From positions 1 to 64,000 of the forward strand of contig CBDAPE010000017.1 of NCBI GenBank assembly GCA_965198325.1: DNA of 64,000 bases. The letters are read 5' to 3'. The DNA comes from CBDAPE01 sp965198325. Its GTDB lineage: Bacteria; Pseudomonadota; Alphaproteobacteria; UBA828; JAPUJA01. Under the pieces are notes generated by a model. That model did not search any database. It had not been told where the DNA came from and worked only from the letters and a program-made list of their open reading frames with translations. The translations under genes and the position numbers were made by a program. Each line of letters starts with the position of its first letter. Position 1 is the stretch's first letter. Shown here one piece after another: positions 33,989 through 42,425 of this stretch.

Positions 33989-34837
33989 ATGGCAGCGTCG
34001 GACAATTCCCTTGAAACGCTGCGCCGTGATATCGACAAGCTCGACGACGCTATTCACGATCTCTTGATACGCCGCGCCGAGCTTGCCGAGGAGATCGGCG
34101 CGGTCAAGCGCCGTGACGGCGGGGGCCGCGGTTATCTGCGCGCCGGCCGCGAGGCCCGTATCATGCGCCGTCTGATAGCGCGTCACACGGGAACCTTTCC
34201 GCGCGGCGCCGTGCTCCGCATCTGGCGCGAAATCATCGCCGGCACGCTCGCCGTCGAGGGTCCCCAAGCCGTCGCGGCCGCGCCACCGCCTGCGGGCGTA
34301 TCGGCAACGATCTATCGTGACATGATACGGGATTACTTCGGCTCCTGCACACCGCTCACCGAGATGGCGTCGGGCGAGGCCGTGATCGATGCGCTGATTG
34401 CGGGCAACGCGAGTGTTGGCCTGGTACCCGATCCGCGTGCGGCCGAAACGGGCTCCTGGTGGGCGGCTCTTGCACGCTCCGGCGAAGAGGCTCCGCGCAT
34501 TGTCGCCCGGCTGCCGTTTCTGGCTCCTCAGCCGGTCGGTGACGGGCCCTGTGCCCTCGCTCTGGCGCTTGCCGAGCCGGAGCCGAGCGGCGACGACGCG
34601 ACCTTCGTCGTCGTCGAGAACGAGGACGCGTTCGACGATCCGGCGGGTGCCTGGATTTGCCTGGCGACGGAATTGAGCGCTGACGGGGACGGCGTTCAGC
34701 GGCTGATCGAAATCGCTGGCTTCGTTGCGCCCGGGGACCCGCAACTTGACGCCTTGGCACCCGCTCGCCGTATCGCTTGGCTTGGGGCCGCGCCCCAGCC
34801 GCTCGCTTGGACCGATGCGCGAGAGGCCGTGTCATGA
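33989..34837 (+). CDS. Chorismate mutase (AroQ type) with extra C-terminal domain
   Basis: The 282-residue protein begins with an AroQ chorismate mutase domain (LETLRRDIDKLDDAIHDLLIRRAELAEEIGAVKRRDGG, then REARIMRRLIARHTGTFPRGAVLRIWREIIAG). It continues with a domain resembling a degenerate prephenate dehydratase/ligand-binding fold (DYFGSCTPLTEMASGEAVIDALIAGNASVGLVPDP). It converts chorismate to prephenate at the head of phenylalanine and tyrosine synthesis. ATG 33989 is chosen; the extension to 33866 lacks family likeness. ATGA overlap with hisC. Confidence 0.85.
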   Translation: MAASDNSLETLRRDIDKLDDAIHDLLIRRAELAEEIGAVKRRDGGGRGYLRAGREARIMRRLIARHTGTFPRGAVLRIWREIIAGTLAVEGPQAVAAAPPPAGVSATIYRDMIRDYFGSCTPLTEMASGEAVIDALIAGNASVGLVPDPRAAETGSWWAALARSGEEAPRIVARLPFLAPQPVGDGPCALALALAEPEPSGDDATFVVVENEDAFDDPAGAWICLATELSADGDGVQRLIEIAGFVAPGDPQLDALAPARRIAWLGAAPQPLAWTDAREAVS

Positions 34838-35949
34838 GTGCGCCGAAGCCCCGGCCGGGCATCCTGGAGATCGCACCCTATGTTGGGGGCAAATCGTCGG
34901 TTGCAGGGGTGTCCGAGGCCATAAAGCTCGCCTCGAACGAATCGGCGACCGGCACGAGTCCGCGGGCGGTCGAGGCTTATCATGGGGTCGGTGCGTCCCT
35001 TCATCGCTACCCCGATGGCGGCAGCGTAGCCCTGCGCGAAGGTCTCGCCGCATTTCATGGCTTGCCGAAAGAGCAGATCCTGTGCGGCAACGGCTCGGAC
35101 GAGTTGCTCGAACTGCTGGCCCTGGCCTACGCCGGACCGGGCGACGAAGTGCTCTACAGCACCCACGGGTTCCTGATGTACCCGATTGCGGCCCGCAGCG
35201 TGGGGGCAACGCCCGTGGTTGCCCCAGAAGCGGGCTTGATCGCCGAAGTCGACGCGCTGCTAGGCTGCGCGAGCGCGCGCACCCGGCTCGTCTTTCTCGC
35301 CAACCCGAACAACCCGACGGGCACCTACCTTCCGGCGACAGAGCTCGCGCGTCTGCGGGCGGGCCTGCCGGAAGAGGCGCTGCTGGTGATCGACTCGGCC
35401 TATGCCGAATATGTCGAGGCGCCGGATTACAGCGCCGGCGTCGAACTAGTCGACGGCGGCGAAAACGTTGTAGTGACCCGGACTTTTTCGAAGATCTACG
35501 GGCTGGCGGCGCTGCGTCTTGGATGGGCCTATTGCCCGCTTGCGGTGGCCAGCGTGCTGCACCGGATTCGCGGCCCATTCAACGTCACCGCGCCGGCTCA
35601 GGCAGCCGGTCTGGCGGCGCTCCAGGATGTCGATTTTCTGGAGGCGGCCCGGCGCGAGAACACGCACTGGCGCGGCTGGCTGACCGACGCCTTGACCGCG
35701 ATCGGGCTCACGGTGCCGCCCAGCGTCTGCAACTTCGTCGTCATCGAATTTCCCGACGAGCCGGAGCGGCGCGCCGCCGATGCCGACGCATTTCTGCAGA
35801 GCCGGGGAATCATCTTGCGCGACATCGCGAGTTACGGCCTGCCCAATTGCCTGCGCGCGACCATCGGATGCGAGGACGAAATGCGCGCTTTGGTAGACGC
35901 CCTAACCGCGTTCATGGACCCCGGCCACGGAGGCGCCGGCGATGTTTGA
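34834..35949 (+). CDS. hisC: Histidinol-phosphate/aromatic aminotransferase
   Basis: The 371-residue class I/II PLP enzyme has KLASNESATGTSPRAVEAY, FLANPNNPTGTYLPATEL, and the PLP Lys in TRTFSKIYGLAALRLGW. HisC transaminates imidazole-acetol phosphate; in this operon, between chorismate mutase and tyrA, it may also transaminate prephenate or phenylpyruvates. It overlaps tyrA by eight bases and the chorismate mutase gene by four. Confidence 0.92.
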   Translation: MSAPKPRPGILEIAPYVGGKSSVAGVSEAIKLASNESATGTSPRAVEAYHGVGASLHRYPDGGSVALREGLAAFHGLPKEQILCGNGSDELLELLALAYAGPGDEVLYSTHGFLMYPIAARSVGATPVVAPEAGLIAEVDALLGCASARTRLVFLANPNNPTGTYLPATELARLRAGLPEEALLVIDSAYAEYVEAPDYSAGVELVDGGENVVVTRTFSKIYGLAALRLGWAYCPLAVASVLHRIRGPFNVTAPAQAAGLAALQDVDFLEAARRENTHWRGWLTDALTAIGLTVPPSVCNFVVIEFPDEPERRAADADAFLQSRGIILRDIASYGLPNCLRATIGCEDEMRALVDALTAFMDPGHGGAGDV

Positions 35950-36814
35950 GCGGCTCTGTCTGATCGGCATCGGGCTGATCGGCTCCTCGATCGCCCATGT
36001 CGCTCGCCGAGAAGGTCTGGCGGGCGAAATCGTCGGCGTTGCGCGCTCCGATGCGACACGCGCCAAGGCCCTCGAGCTGGGCCTCGTCGATCGCATCGAG
36101 ACCGACCCCGGCGAGGCCGTCGAAGACGCCGATTTCGTCGTTCTCTGCGCGCCCGTGGGCGCCAACGCCGCCCTGGGTCAGGCGATTGGCTCCCGTCTCA
36201 TGCCCGGCGCGATCGTCAGCGATGTCGGCTCGGTGAAGGTTGCCGTGATCCGCGACCTCGCGCCCCATATCCCAAAGGGCGTTCATCTTGTACCGGCTCA
36301 CCCGGTGGCGGGAACGGAATATTCCGGGCCGCAAGCCGGCTTCGCCGAGCTCTTCGAGGAACGCTGGTGCATACTCACCCCGCCACCCGGGGCCAACGAG
36401 ACCGCGGTCGAGACGGTTGCGGCATTCTGGCGCCGCGCCGGCGCCAAAATTGAACTCATGGACGCCGCCCATCACGATGTCATCCTCGCCATCACGTCCC
36501 ATCTGCCCCATCTCATCGCATACAACATTGTCGACACAGTCGCTGACCTGGAGGCGACGACGAAGGCCGAGGTCTTCAAGTACGCAGCCGGAGGGTTTCG
36601 CGACTTTACCCGGATCGCGGCCAGTGATCCGGTGATGTGGCGCGATATCTTCATGAACAATCGCGAAGCCGTGCTCGAGATGCTGGGTCGCTTTACCGAG
36701 GATCTCACGGCCCTGCAACGGGCGATCCGGCGGGGCGACGCGGAACTGCTCGAAGAGGTTTTCACGCGAACCCGGGCGATCCGCAAGGGCGTGATTAAGG
36801 CCGGGCAGGCCTAG
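35942..36814 (+). CDS. tyrA: Prephenate/arogenate dehydrogenase
   Basis: The 290-residue protein has the NAD site CLIGIGLIGSSIAHVARREGL, the catalytic His region VPAHPVAGTEYSGPQAGF and the all-helical TyrA C-terminal domain. It oxidatively decarboxylates prephenate or arogenate towards tyrosine. No ACT domain is present. Last gene of the chorismate mutase-hisC-tyrA operon. Confidence 0.93.
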   Translation: MFERLCLIGIGLIGSSIAHVARREGLAGEIVGVARSDATRAKALELGLVDRIETDPGEAVEDADFVVLCAPVGANAALGQAIGSRLMPGAIVSDVGSVKVAVIRDLAPHIPKGVHLVPAHPVAGTEYSGPQAGFAELFEERWCILTPPPGANETAVETVAAFWRRAGAKIELMDAAHHDVILAITSHLPHLIAYNIVDTVADLEATTKAEVFKYAAGGFRDFTRIAASDPVMWRDIFMNNREAVLEMLGRFTEDLTALQRAIRRGDAELLEEVFTRTRAIRKGVIKAGQA

Positions 36815-36940
36815 CGCGTCATCGTCCCGATGGCGCGCGCCCGCGTTTCGCGGACAGCCGCGTATGCCGCGACAGACTCCGTGGCGATCGAACGGTTGCT
36901 TTTGACCGGCGTTATCGCCTCGACGGCGTTTGCCGCGGCC

Positions 36941-38017
36941 TCAGGACGTGTTGCCGAAGGTTATCGACGCGTCCGGCGGCACGATGGGCGAAACCTCGTC
37001 GATCTTGATCGGGCCCAACCGCAGATCGCCGTCCTGAACCGTTATCGGCACGGTCAGGACCGGCGGGCCGCCCTCCTCGCGCGACCGGGCGAGGAGGTCG
37101 AAGCCGAGCTTGTAGAATGTCGCATCGCCCAGCGGCACGAACTTGTTGGCCGCCAGCAGATCGATGACGTCGCCGTGGCCGATGATGTCGGCCGTAAATG
37201 CACCCAGTGGGCGCATCTGTGAATCGAGTGCCAACGTGCCGTTGGAGGAGAGCCCGATCGGTCCCCAGCGCATATCGAGCTGGCTGATCTGGACAACCCC
37301 ACCGGCGTCGCGCCAGACGGCGAGCGAATCGGCGGGTTCGCCGCGGCTCGGCAACGGGCCCGTCATGGTCGCTTCGAGGGTCAGGGACATCGGATGGCGA
37401 TGAAGCACCCAGCTGGTTTCCGCGGGCAGGATCAGATTGTCGAATACGATCGACAGATTGGCGCTTGGGGTCGTGTAATCCGTTGACCCGATGACCGGCA
37501 GGTCGCCCGTGGCCCAGAGATAGCCGACACCGCCACCGGACCCGGTATCGGGCCGGCTATAGTCGAGGTTGGTAACCTCGACGGCAAACTCGCGCACGTC
37601 TCCATCGGCACCCAGCACGAACGCGCCGCTCGCACCCTCGATCAGGCAGGTGAAATCAAACCATCCGGCCTCGGTAAACAGGCTGACGTCGTGTCGGCCC
37701 GCAAGGTCGAAGTCCACGGCATGAAAGTTCCAGGGGCGGGCCCAAAGCCTCAGGGAGTCGCCGGACCAGTGCCAACCGTCGAGCACGCTGGTTACGCGAG
37801 GTTGCACGATGCGGGTTTCGAAGCGCAGCGGGAACCCCGATACGTCCGATTCGGTGTAACTGACCTCGTATCCCTTGGCGCGCTGCCCGGCGACCCACTC
37901 ATCCATCCGGTCGCGAATTTCACCCGCGCCGATGAACCAGAATGCCGTGTACCCACCGAGCAGAGCAACGGCCAGGCCGGCAGCAACAGCCGCCCAATTC
38001 CTCCGCTTCATACTCAT
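36941..38017 (-). CDS. DUF2125 domain-containing protein
   Basis: The 358-residue protein has an N-terminal membrane anchor or signal (WAAVAAGLAVALLGGYTAFWFIG) followed by the DUF2125 start WVAGQRAKGYEVSYTESDVSGFPLRFETRI, and a long beta-rich periplasmic part. DUF2125 proteins are alphaproteobacterial envelope proteins of unknown function. ATG 38017 opens an ATG-AGT-ATG pair; the frame extension to 38125 runs into the IS21 end. The gene's upstream region is interrupted by IS21 about 80 bp away. Confidence 0.88.
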   Translation of the reverse strand: MSMKRRNWAAVAAGLAVALLGGYTAFWFIGAGEIRDRMDEWVAGQRAKGYEVSYTESDVSGFPLRFETRIVQPRVTSVLDGWHWSGDSLRLWARPWNFHAVDFDLAGRHDVSLFTEAGWFDFTCLIEGASGAFVLGADGDVREFAVEVTNLDYSRPDTGSGGGVGYLWATGDLPVIGSTDYTTPSANLSIVFDNLILPAETSWVLHRHPMSLTLEATMTGPLPSRGEPADSLAVWRDAGGVVQISQLDMRWGPIGLSSNGTLALDSQMRPLGAFTADIIGHGDVIDLLAANKFVPLGDATFYKLGFDLLARSREEGGPPVLTVPITVQDGDLRLGPIKIDEVSPIVPPDASITFGNTS

Positions 38018-38288
38018 AACCGCAAAGTTCGGCGCAAACGCAAAAAAAATGGTAAACAGACCTGCCGGATTCGGCAAGCGTGTTTGAAACACCCTGATGT
38101 CAATGGCGGAGCAAGAAGGGACCACCGTGGCGGTGTAAGAAGGGACCGCTTGGCGGCTGCGGGCTTGTCCCCGTAGTCCATGGGCGGGCCCCGCGTGCGA
38201 CGCGGCGTGCCCTCAACAGGCCGACGCGGCGGCGCGCGCGGGAGGGACCTGTGGGCCCATGGGGTCAAGCGTGGGTTGGGTGGTCGGT

Positions 38289-39053
38289 TCAGTTCGCCGT
38301 CGGGGTTTGACGCCTGCGGCTCTGGTTGAGCCTGTAGCTCTCGCCATTCATCTCGAGGATGTTGACGTGGTGGGTGCGGCGGTCGAGGAGAGCGCCGGTA
38401 AGCCGCTCGGAGCCGAACACCTCGGTCCATTCGTCGAACGGCAGATTGGTGGTGACCAGGGTCGAGCCGCGCTCGTAGCGCTGGCTGAACACCTCGAACA
38501 GGAGCTCGGCACCGGTCTTGGACAGCGGCACGAAGCCGAGTTCGTCGACGATCAGAAGCTTGTAGGTGGCGAGCTTCTTCTGGAACCTCAGCAGCTGCTT
38601 GTCATCGCGGGCCTCGATGAGCTCGTGGACCAGCGCGGCGGCGGTGATGAAGCCGACCGAGAGGCCCTTCTGGCAGGCCGCCAAGCCGAGACCGAGGGCG
38701 ATGTGGGTCTTGCCGGTGCCGCTGTTGCCGAGCGCGATGAGGTTCTCGCGGCGCTCGATGTACGCGCAGCGGGCGAGCTCCAGGACCAACGTCTTGTTGA
38801 GCGAGGGGATGACCTTGAAATCGAAGCTATCGAGGCTCTTGATCACGGGGAAGCGCGCCGCCTTGATGCGCCGCTCGACCATGCGGCGCTCGCGGTCGAT
38901 CAGCTCGAGCTCGGCCAGACGCAGAAGATAGCGAACGTGGTCGACGCCTTCCGAGGCGCACTGCCGGGCGATCTTGTCGTACTCCCTCAGGACCGTCGGC
39001 AGCTTCAGCCTCTTGAGGTGGTGGACGAGCAGCAGCCGTGGTGTGTCGGTCAT
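38289..39053 (-). CDS. istB: IS21 transposition helper ATPase IstB
   Basis: The 254-residue AAA+ protein has Walker A LIALGNSGTGKTHIALGL and Walker B KLLIVDELGFVPLSK, with the DnaC-like arginine region (RRTHHVNILEMNGESYR). IstB assists IstA in target selection and strand transfer. ATG 39053 overlaps the stop of istA (ATGA); longer in-frame sequence upstream is antisense-like GC-rich coding of istA. Confidence 0.92.
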   Translation of the reverse strand: MTDTPRLLLVHHLKRLKLPTVLREYDKIARQCASEGVDHVRYLLRLAELELIDRERRMVERRIKAARFPVIKSLDSFDFKVIPSLNKTLVLELARCAYIERRENLIALGNSGTGKTHIALGLGLAACQKGLSVGFITAAALVHELIEARDDKQLLRFQKKLATYKLLIVDELGFVPLSKTGAELLFEVFSQRYERGSTLVTTNLPFDEWTEVFGSERLTGALLDRRTHHVNILEMNGESYRLNQSRRRQTPTAN

Positions 39054-40549
39054 GCGCCGAGCCCCGACAGCAGGCTCATGTACGACTTGGCAGACGTCGT
39101 CGCGACCCGGGCGCGCGGCAGGTACGGATAGACCTCGAGGTTGAGCCGGGGCGGCCGCCGCTCGATGCGGCACAGTACCAGGTGCTTCACCGCATCGAAG
39201 CCGATGGCGCCGAGCCTGAGCGCGTCGCCGACCGCACCCTCGACCTCCTCGAGCCGGAAGCTCTCCAGCAGACGGCGCACCTGGACGGACTCGCGCTTGC
39301 CCGCCTTGCCCATGCGGGCTTCGAGCAGGCGTCGCAGAGTGATGAAGGCCTCGGGCAGGTCCCAGCCCGCCAACGGCGCGGCCTGGTCGAGGGCGCCGAT
39401 CTTCTGCTCGATCAAGGGTAGGTAATGCAGCGGGTCGAAGATCAGGTCCTCGCTGTCGTAGGACCGGCGGTGCCGGGCAATCACCTCCGCGCCGCAAGAG
39501 ATAACGACCTCGTCGACGGAGCACCGGATCAGCACCTCGCGGTGGCCATAGGCCACGGGCACCGAGTAGTCGTTGCCCCGGCAGCGCACCAGCGACAGCG
39601 AGCTCACCCGTCCAGTGCGCTTGTCGCAGGCATCGTATGGTGCCGGGGGGAGAGGCAAGAAGGCTTCCCGGTCCCGTGCGAGGCGCTCGCCGATGGTCTC
39701 CTTGTGACCCCGCAGCCGCGCCGCCTGGCGCCGGCGGCACTGTCCCGCGAGAGCATCGTTCAGCGCCTCGAAGCTCTCGGCCCGCGGGACGGGGACCCGG
39801 AAGGTCCGCCGGATGAAGCCGACCAGTCCCTCGACCTTGCCTTTGTCGTTGCCCTTGCCCGGCCGGCCGAACCTGTCCTCGAACAGATAGGGGGATTGAA
39901 GGTCCGTGAAGACGCGCGTTCGCTGCCGCTTGCCATCGCCCAGTATCCGGGCGACTGCCAGCTTGGTGTTGTCGTACAGGATGGATCGGGGGACGCCGCC
40001 GAAGAACGCAACCGCCGCGTTGTGGCCAGCGCAGAACGCCTCGGTCGTCTCCGCCGGGTAGGCCTTCACGAAGCAGGCATCACTGTGGGGAAGATCGAAG
40101 GCAAGGAAGTGGACCTTGCACGCCACGCCGCCGATCACCGCCATCGCCTCGCCGAAGTCCGCCTGGGCGGGGCCGGGGGAATGGACGAGCGGCACGAACA
40201 TCTCGCGCGACCGAAGCCGCCGCTCACGGACATAGTCCTTCACGATGGTGTAGCCGCCCGTAAAGCCGTACTCGTCCCGGAGACGGTCGAAGATCCGCTT
40301 CGCCGTGGGCCGTTGCTTGTGGTGGCTGGTCCGATCGTCTTCCAGAATCCGATCGATGATCCCCGTGAACGGACCCCGCTTCGGCCGCCGTGGCGGCTTG
40401 CCGCGGCGAGACCCCGGCGGCACCGAGAACGACAGCATCTTGCGGACCGTCTTGCGGTCCAGCCCGAACACCCGCGAGGCCTCGCGGGTGCTCATTCCCT
40501 CGACACGACACGCCCGCCGAACCCGCGCGTACAAATCCACCCGATACAT
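39050..40549 (-). CDS. istA: IS21 transposase IstA
   Basis: The 499-residue transposase has an N-terminal helix-turn-helix (MSTREASRVFGLDRKTVRKML), and an rve/DDE integrase core: Asp in GPAQADFGEAMAVIGG, Asp in SILYDNTKLAVARI and Glu in GKGNDKGKVEGLVGF. The gene begins close to the right end of the element and is followed directly by istB. It looks intact, so the element may be active. Confidence 0.92.
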   Translation of the reverse strand: MYRVDLYARVRRACRVEGMSTREASRVFGLDRKTVRKMLSFSVPPGSRRGKPPRRPKRGPFTGIIDRILEDDRTSHHKQRPTAKRIFDRLRDEYGFTGGYTIVKDYVRERRLRSREMFVPLVHSPGPAQADFGEAMAVIGGVACKVHFLAFDLPHSDACFVKAYPAETTEAFCAGHNAAVAFFGGVPRSILYDNTKLAVARILGDGKRQRTRVFTDLQSPYLFEDRFGRPGKGNDKGKVEGLVGFIRRTFRVPVPRAESFEALNDALAGQCRRRQAARLRGHKETIGERLARDREAFLPLPPAPYDACDKRTGRVSSLSLVRCRGNDYSVPVAYGHREVLIRCSVDEVVISCGAEVIARHRRSYDSEDLIFDPLHYLPLIEQKIGALDQAAPLAGWDLPEAFITLRRLLEARMGKAGKRESVQVRRLLESFRLEEVEGAVGDALRLGAIGFDAVKHLVLCRIERRPPRLNLEVYPYLPRARVATTSAKSYMSLLSGLGA

Positions 40550-40693
40550 CCCCCCGCCTTCCAGTCAGAGCAACCCTGACAGAAGGCTATAGACGGTCCC
40601 ATTTTGGTCCGCCACAGCCGGATCAACCGGCCGCTTCAGTGGGGGATTATTGCGCCGCCGTTCTCACCCTGATTTCTGCCAAAAAATTTGCCC

Positions 40694-41215
40694 ATGGATT
40701 CAGCGAAGTCGGACCTCTGGATTTTCGCTTACGGCTCGATCATGTGGAATCCGGGGTTTTCCCACCGTGAGACCCGCCATGCCCTGCTCAGGGGCTACCA
40801 CCGGGCGTTTTGCGTCTACTCGATTCATTATCGCGGCACACCGGAGCGGTCGGGCCTGGTTCTCGGGCTCGATCGCGGCGGGGCCTGCCGGGGCCGGGCG
40901 TTCCGGGTTCCGGGCTGGAATGCCGCTGCCGTGCTCGACTACCTCGACCGCCGCGAGAATATTTATGACGTCTATCGTCGCCGCTCCCTCAGGCTGCGAA
41001 CGCCGGGCGGTCCGCTCATCGCCCAAGGCTACATTGTCGATCGGTCGGGTCCCCAATATGCCGGGAAACTCACGAACGAGGCCGTCCTCGAAATGCTTCG
41101 TCGAGGCAAAGGCGAGGGGGGCACGGGATTCGAATACCTCGAGAGCACGGTGCGCCATCTCGACGAGCTTGGCATTTCCGATGCCCGCCTGCACGAACTC
41201 CTGCGCAGGCGATGA
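40694..41215 (+). CDS. chaC: Gamma-glutamylcyclotransferase (ChaC-like)
   Basis: The 173-residue protein has the GGCT fold signature FAYGSIMWNPGF and the catalytic Glu in LDYLDRRENIYDVYRR. ChaC-type enzymes split glutathione to 5-oxoproline and Cys-Gly. A TTG six bases upstream (40688) is a weaker start than ATG 40694. The IS21 right end lies only 79 bp upstream, so the original promoter may be lost or replaced. Confidence 0.9.
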   Translation: MDSAKSDLWIFAYGSIMWNPGFSHRETRHALLRGYHRAFCVYSIHYRGTPERSGLVLGLDRGGACRGRAFRVPGWNAAAVLDYLDRRENIYDVYRRRSLRLRTPGGPLIAQGYIVDRSGPQYAGKLTNEAVLEMLRRGKGEGGTGFEYLESTVRHLDELGISDARLHELLRRR

Positions 41216-41233
41216 CCGGTCGGGGCGCGAGGG

Positions 41234-41992
41234 CTAAACCCTGTAGGTGTATTCCCGATCCGTGCGGCGGTCGATGTCGGGCGGGTAGGTTTCGTGTTTG
41301 TCCGCATAATAGCGGGCCATCTGGTTGCCCACCGATTTGCGGTTGTAGGTAACGAAATAAAGCCGCCGGGTCGTCGCGCTACGATTCGGATCCGATCCGT
41401 GGGGCGTATAGGAATCGAAAAAGATAAGGTCGCCCGGCTTGGTCGGTGTCGCGACGAACTCCATGTCCTTCATGTCCGCGGACGTGAGCGGCTCCCACTC
41501 CCGGTAGAGGCCGTGCTTATGGGGCCCGGGCGCCAGCTTCAGGCAGCCGTTTTCGACCGTCGCCTCATCGATGCAGACCGTGACCATGACGAAGTAGTCG
41601 GCATAGGTCCACCATCCGGCTTGAGAATCCTGGTGAGGCTCGAAGCTGCCTCCGCCGGGCATCTTAAAATTGGTCTTTTCCTTGAACAGAATCGCTTGTT
41701 CACCCAGCAATTGTGCGGCGGGGGCCTCGAGCGCGCGCGACAGTTCGGCAAATCCCGTATGAAATGGCGAGATATTCTCAATCCGGCAGATCAATGACTC
41801 GGCAGGATCGATCTGGCTGGCTTCACGATAGACCCAGTGCTGGCCGGTCTCTTCCGGGCGGCGGGCGAGCTCGTCGGTCCAGTCCACGATCTGCGCCATC
41901 GCTGCCCCATCCAGGGCGCCGCGAACGAGCACGAATCCATCCCGCTGGAAGTCGCTGATCTGCTGATCTGTGAGCGCCGGGGCTCTGAGCAT
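41234..41992 (-). CDS. Phytanoyl-CoA dioxygenase family protein
   Basis: The 252-residue Fe(II)/2-oxoglutarate oxygenase shows the metal-binding H-x-D in FEPHQDSQAGW and the distal His in SYTPHGSDPNRSATTRR with the nearby Arg for 2-oxoglutarate. PhyH relatives hydroxylate diverse small molecules, including ectoine; the substrate here is not evident. Convergent with chaC. A possible FNR/FixK box lies about 116 bp upstream of its start. Confidence 0.88.
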   Translation of the reverse strand: MLRAPALTDQQISDFQRDGFVLVRGALDGAAMAQIVDWTDELARRPEETGQHWVYREASQIDPAESLICRIENISPFHTGFAELSRALEAPAAQLLGEQAILFKEKTNFKMPGGGSFEPHQDSQAGWWTYADYFVMVTVCIDEATVENGCLKLAPGPHKHGLYREWEPLTSADMKDMEFVATPTKPGDLIFFDSYTPHGSDPNRSATTRRLYFVTYNRKSVGNQMARYYADKHETYPPDIDRRTDREYTYRV

Positions 41993-42107
41993 CGACGGGT
42001 TCCCTGACAGTGGGGCGAACCGGACGACCTGGCATTTGCCGCTACGGGGTGTGATGGCAAAGCCGGTGGCAGCGTCCGATCTTGGTTGAACTTATGTATT
42101 CGAAAAT

Positions 42108-42121
42108 TGACGCGGATCAAG
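42108..42121. promoter_or_regulatory. Possible FNR/FixK-type operator
   Basis: TTGACGCGGATCAA fits the FNR/FixK consensus TTGAT-N4-ATCAA with one difference. It lies upstream of the minus-strand phyH gene and ahead of a hairpin on the plus strand. A single site in GC-rich DNA is suggestive, not proof. Confidence 0.45.
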
Positions 42122-42193
42122 TGCCCCTGCGTCATTGCGCGGGACGGCGTCTGATCATGGGTGCGTCTTCATGACCCTTTCTCGTGAATAATT

Positions 42194-42215
42194 CGCATCG
42201 CGTTGACGCGATGCG
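42194..42215. terminator. Perfect hairpin, possible terminator or sRNA stem
   Basis: CGCATCGCG-TTGA-CGCGATGCG forms a 9-bp stem with a tetraloop. On the minus strand it is followed by AATTATT, a weak T-rich tail, so it could terminate nrdJ-side transcripts. On the plus strand it has no T tract. Confidence 0.4.
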
Positions 42216-42425
42216 GCTCGACCGACCGTCCCCGGCTCGTCGCCGCCGTTTCGCGCCCGCCACCGATCTCCGCACCGCACCCGACGAACCGCGAGTTGTG
42301 GATGACAGGAACCGACCGCCGGAGACGTTAGCATATCAATGAGCGTGCGACGAGTACCCCCGACCCGCGGCTCCGCAAATTGTGATCGTGGCGTCATCGG
42401 AAAAATAAAGTTCAAAAAATGCCGT

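Larger units (their letters stand above)
38098..40615 (-). mobile_element. IS21-family insertion sequence
   Basis: The 2518-bp element carries istA and istB on the minus strand. Its ends hold the repeated 20-mer characteristic of IS21: L1 38104-38123 (TGGCGGAGCAAGAAGGGACC), L2 38128-38147 and, inverted, R1 40595-40614 (TGGCGGACCAAAATGGGACC). The outermost bases are TG...CA. No clear target duplication was found. It sits between DUF2125 and chaC. Confidence 0.9.
41993..42425. other. Intergenic region between phyH and nrdJ
   Basis: No gene is supported. The region holds a TTGAC-N4-ATCAA palindrome (42108-42121) and a perfect 9-bp hairpin (42194-42215), listed separately. The right part (42380-42425) is AT-rich and immediately follows the nrdJ stop. 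Confidence 0.5.
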
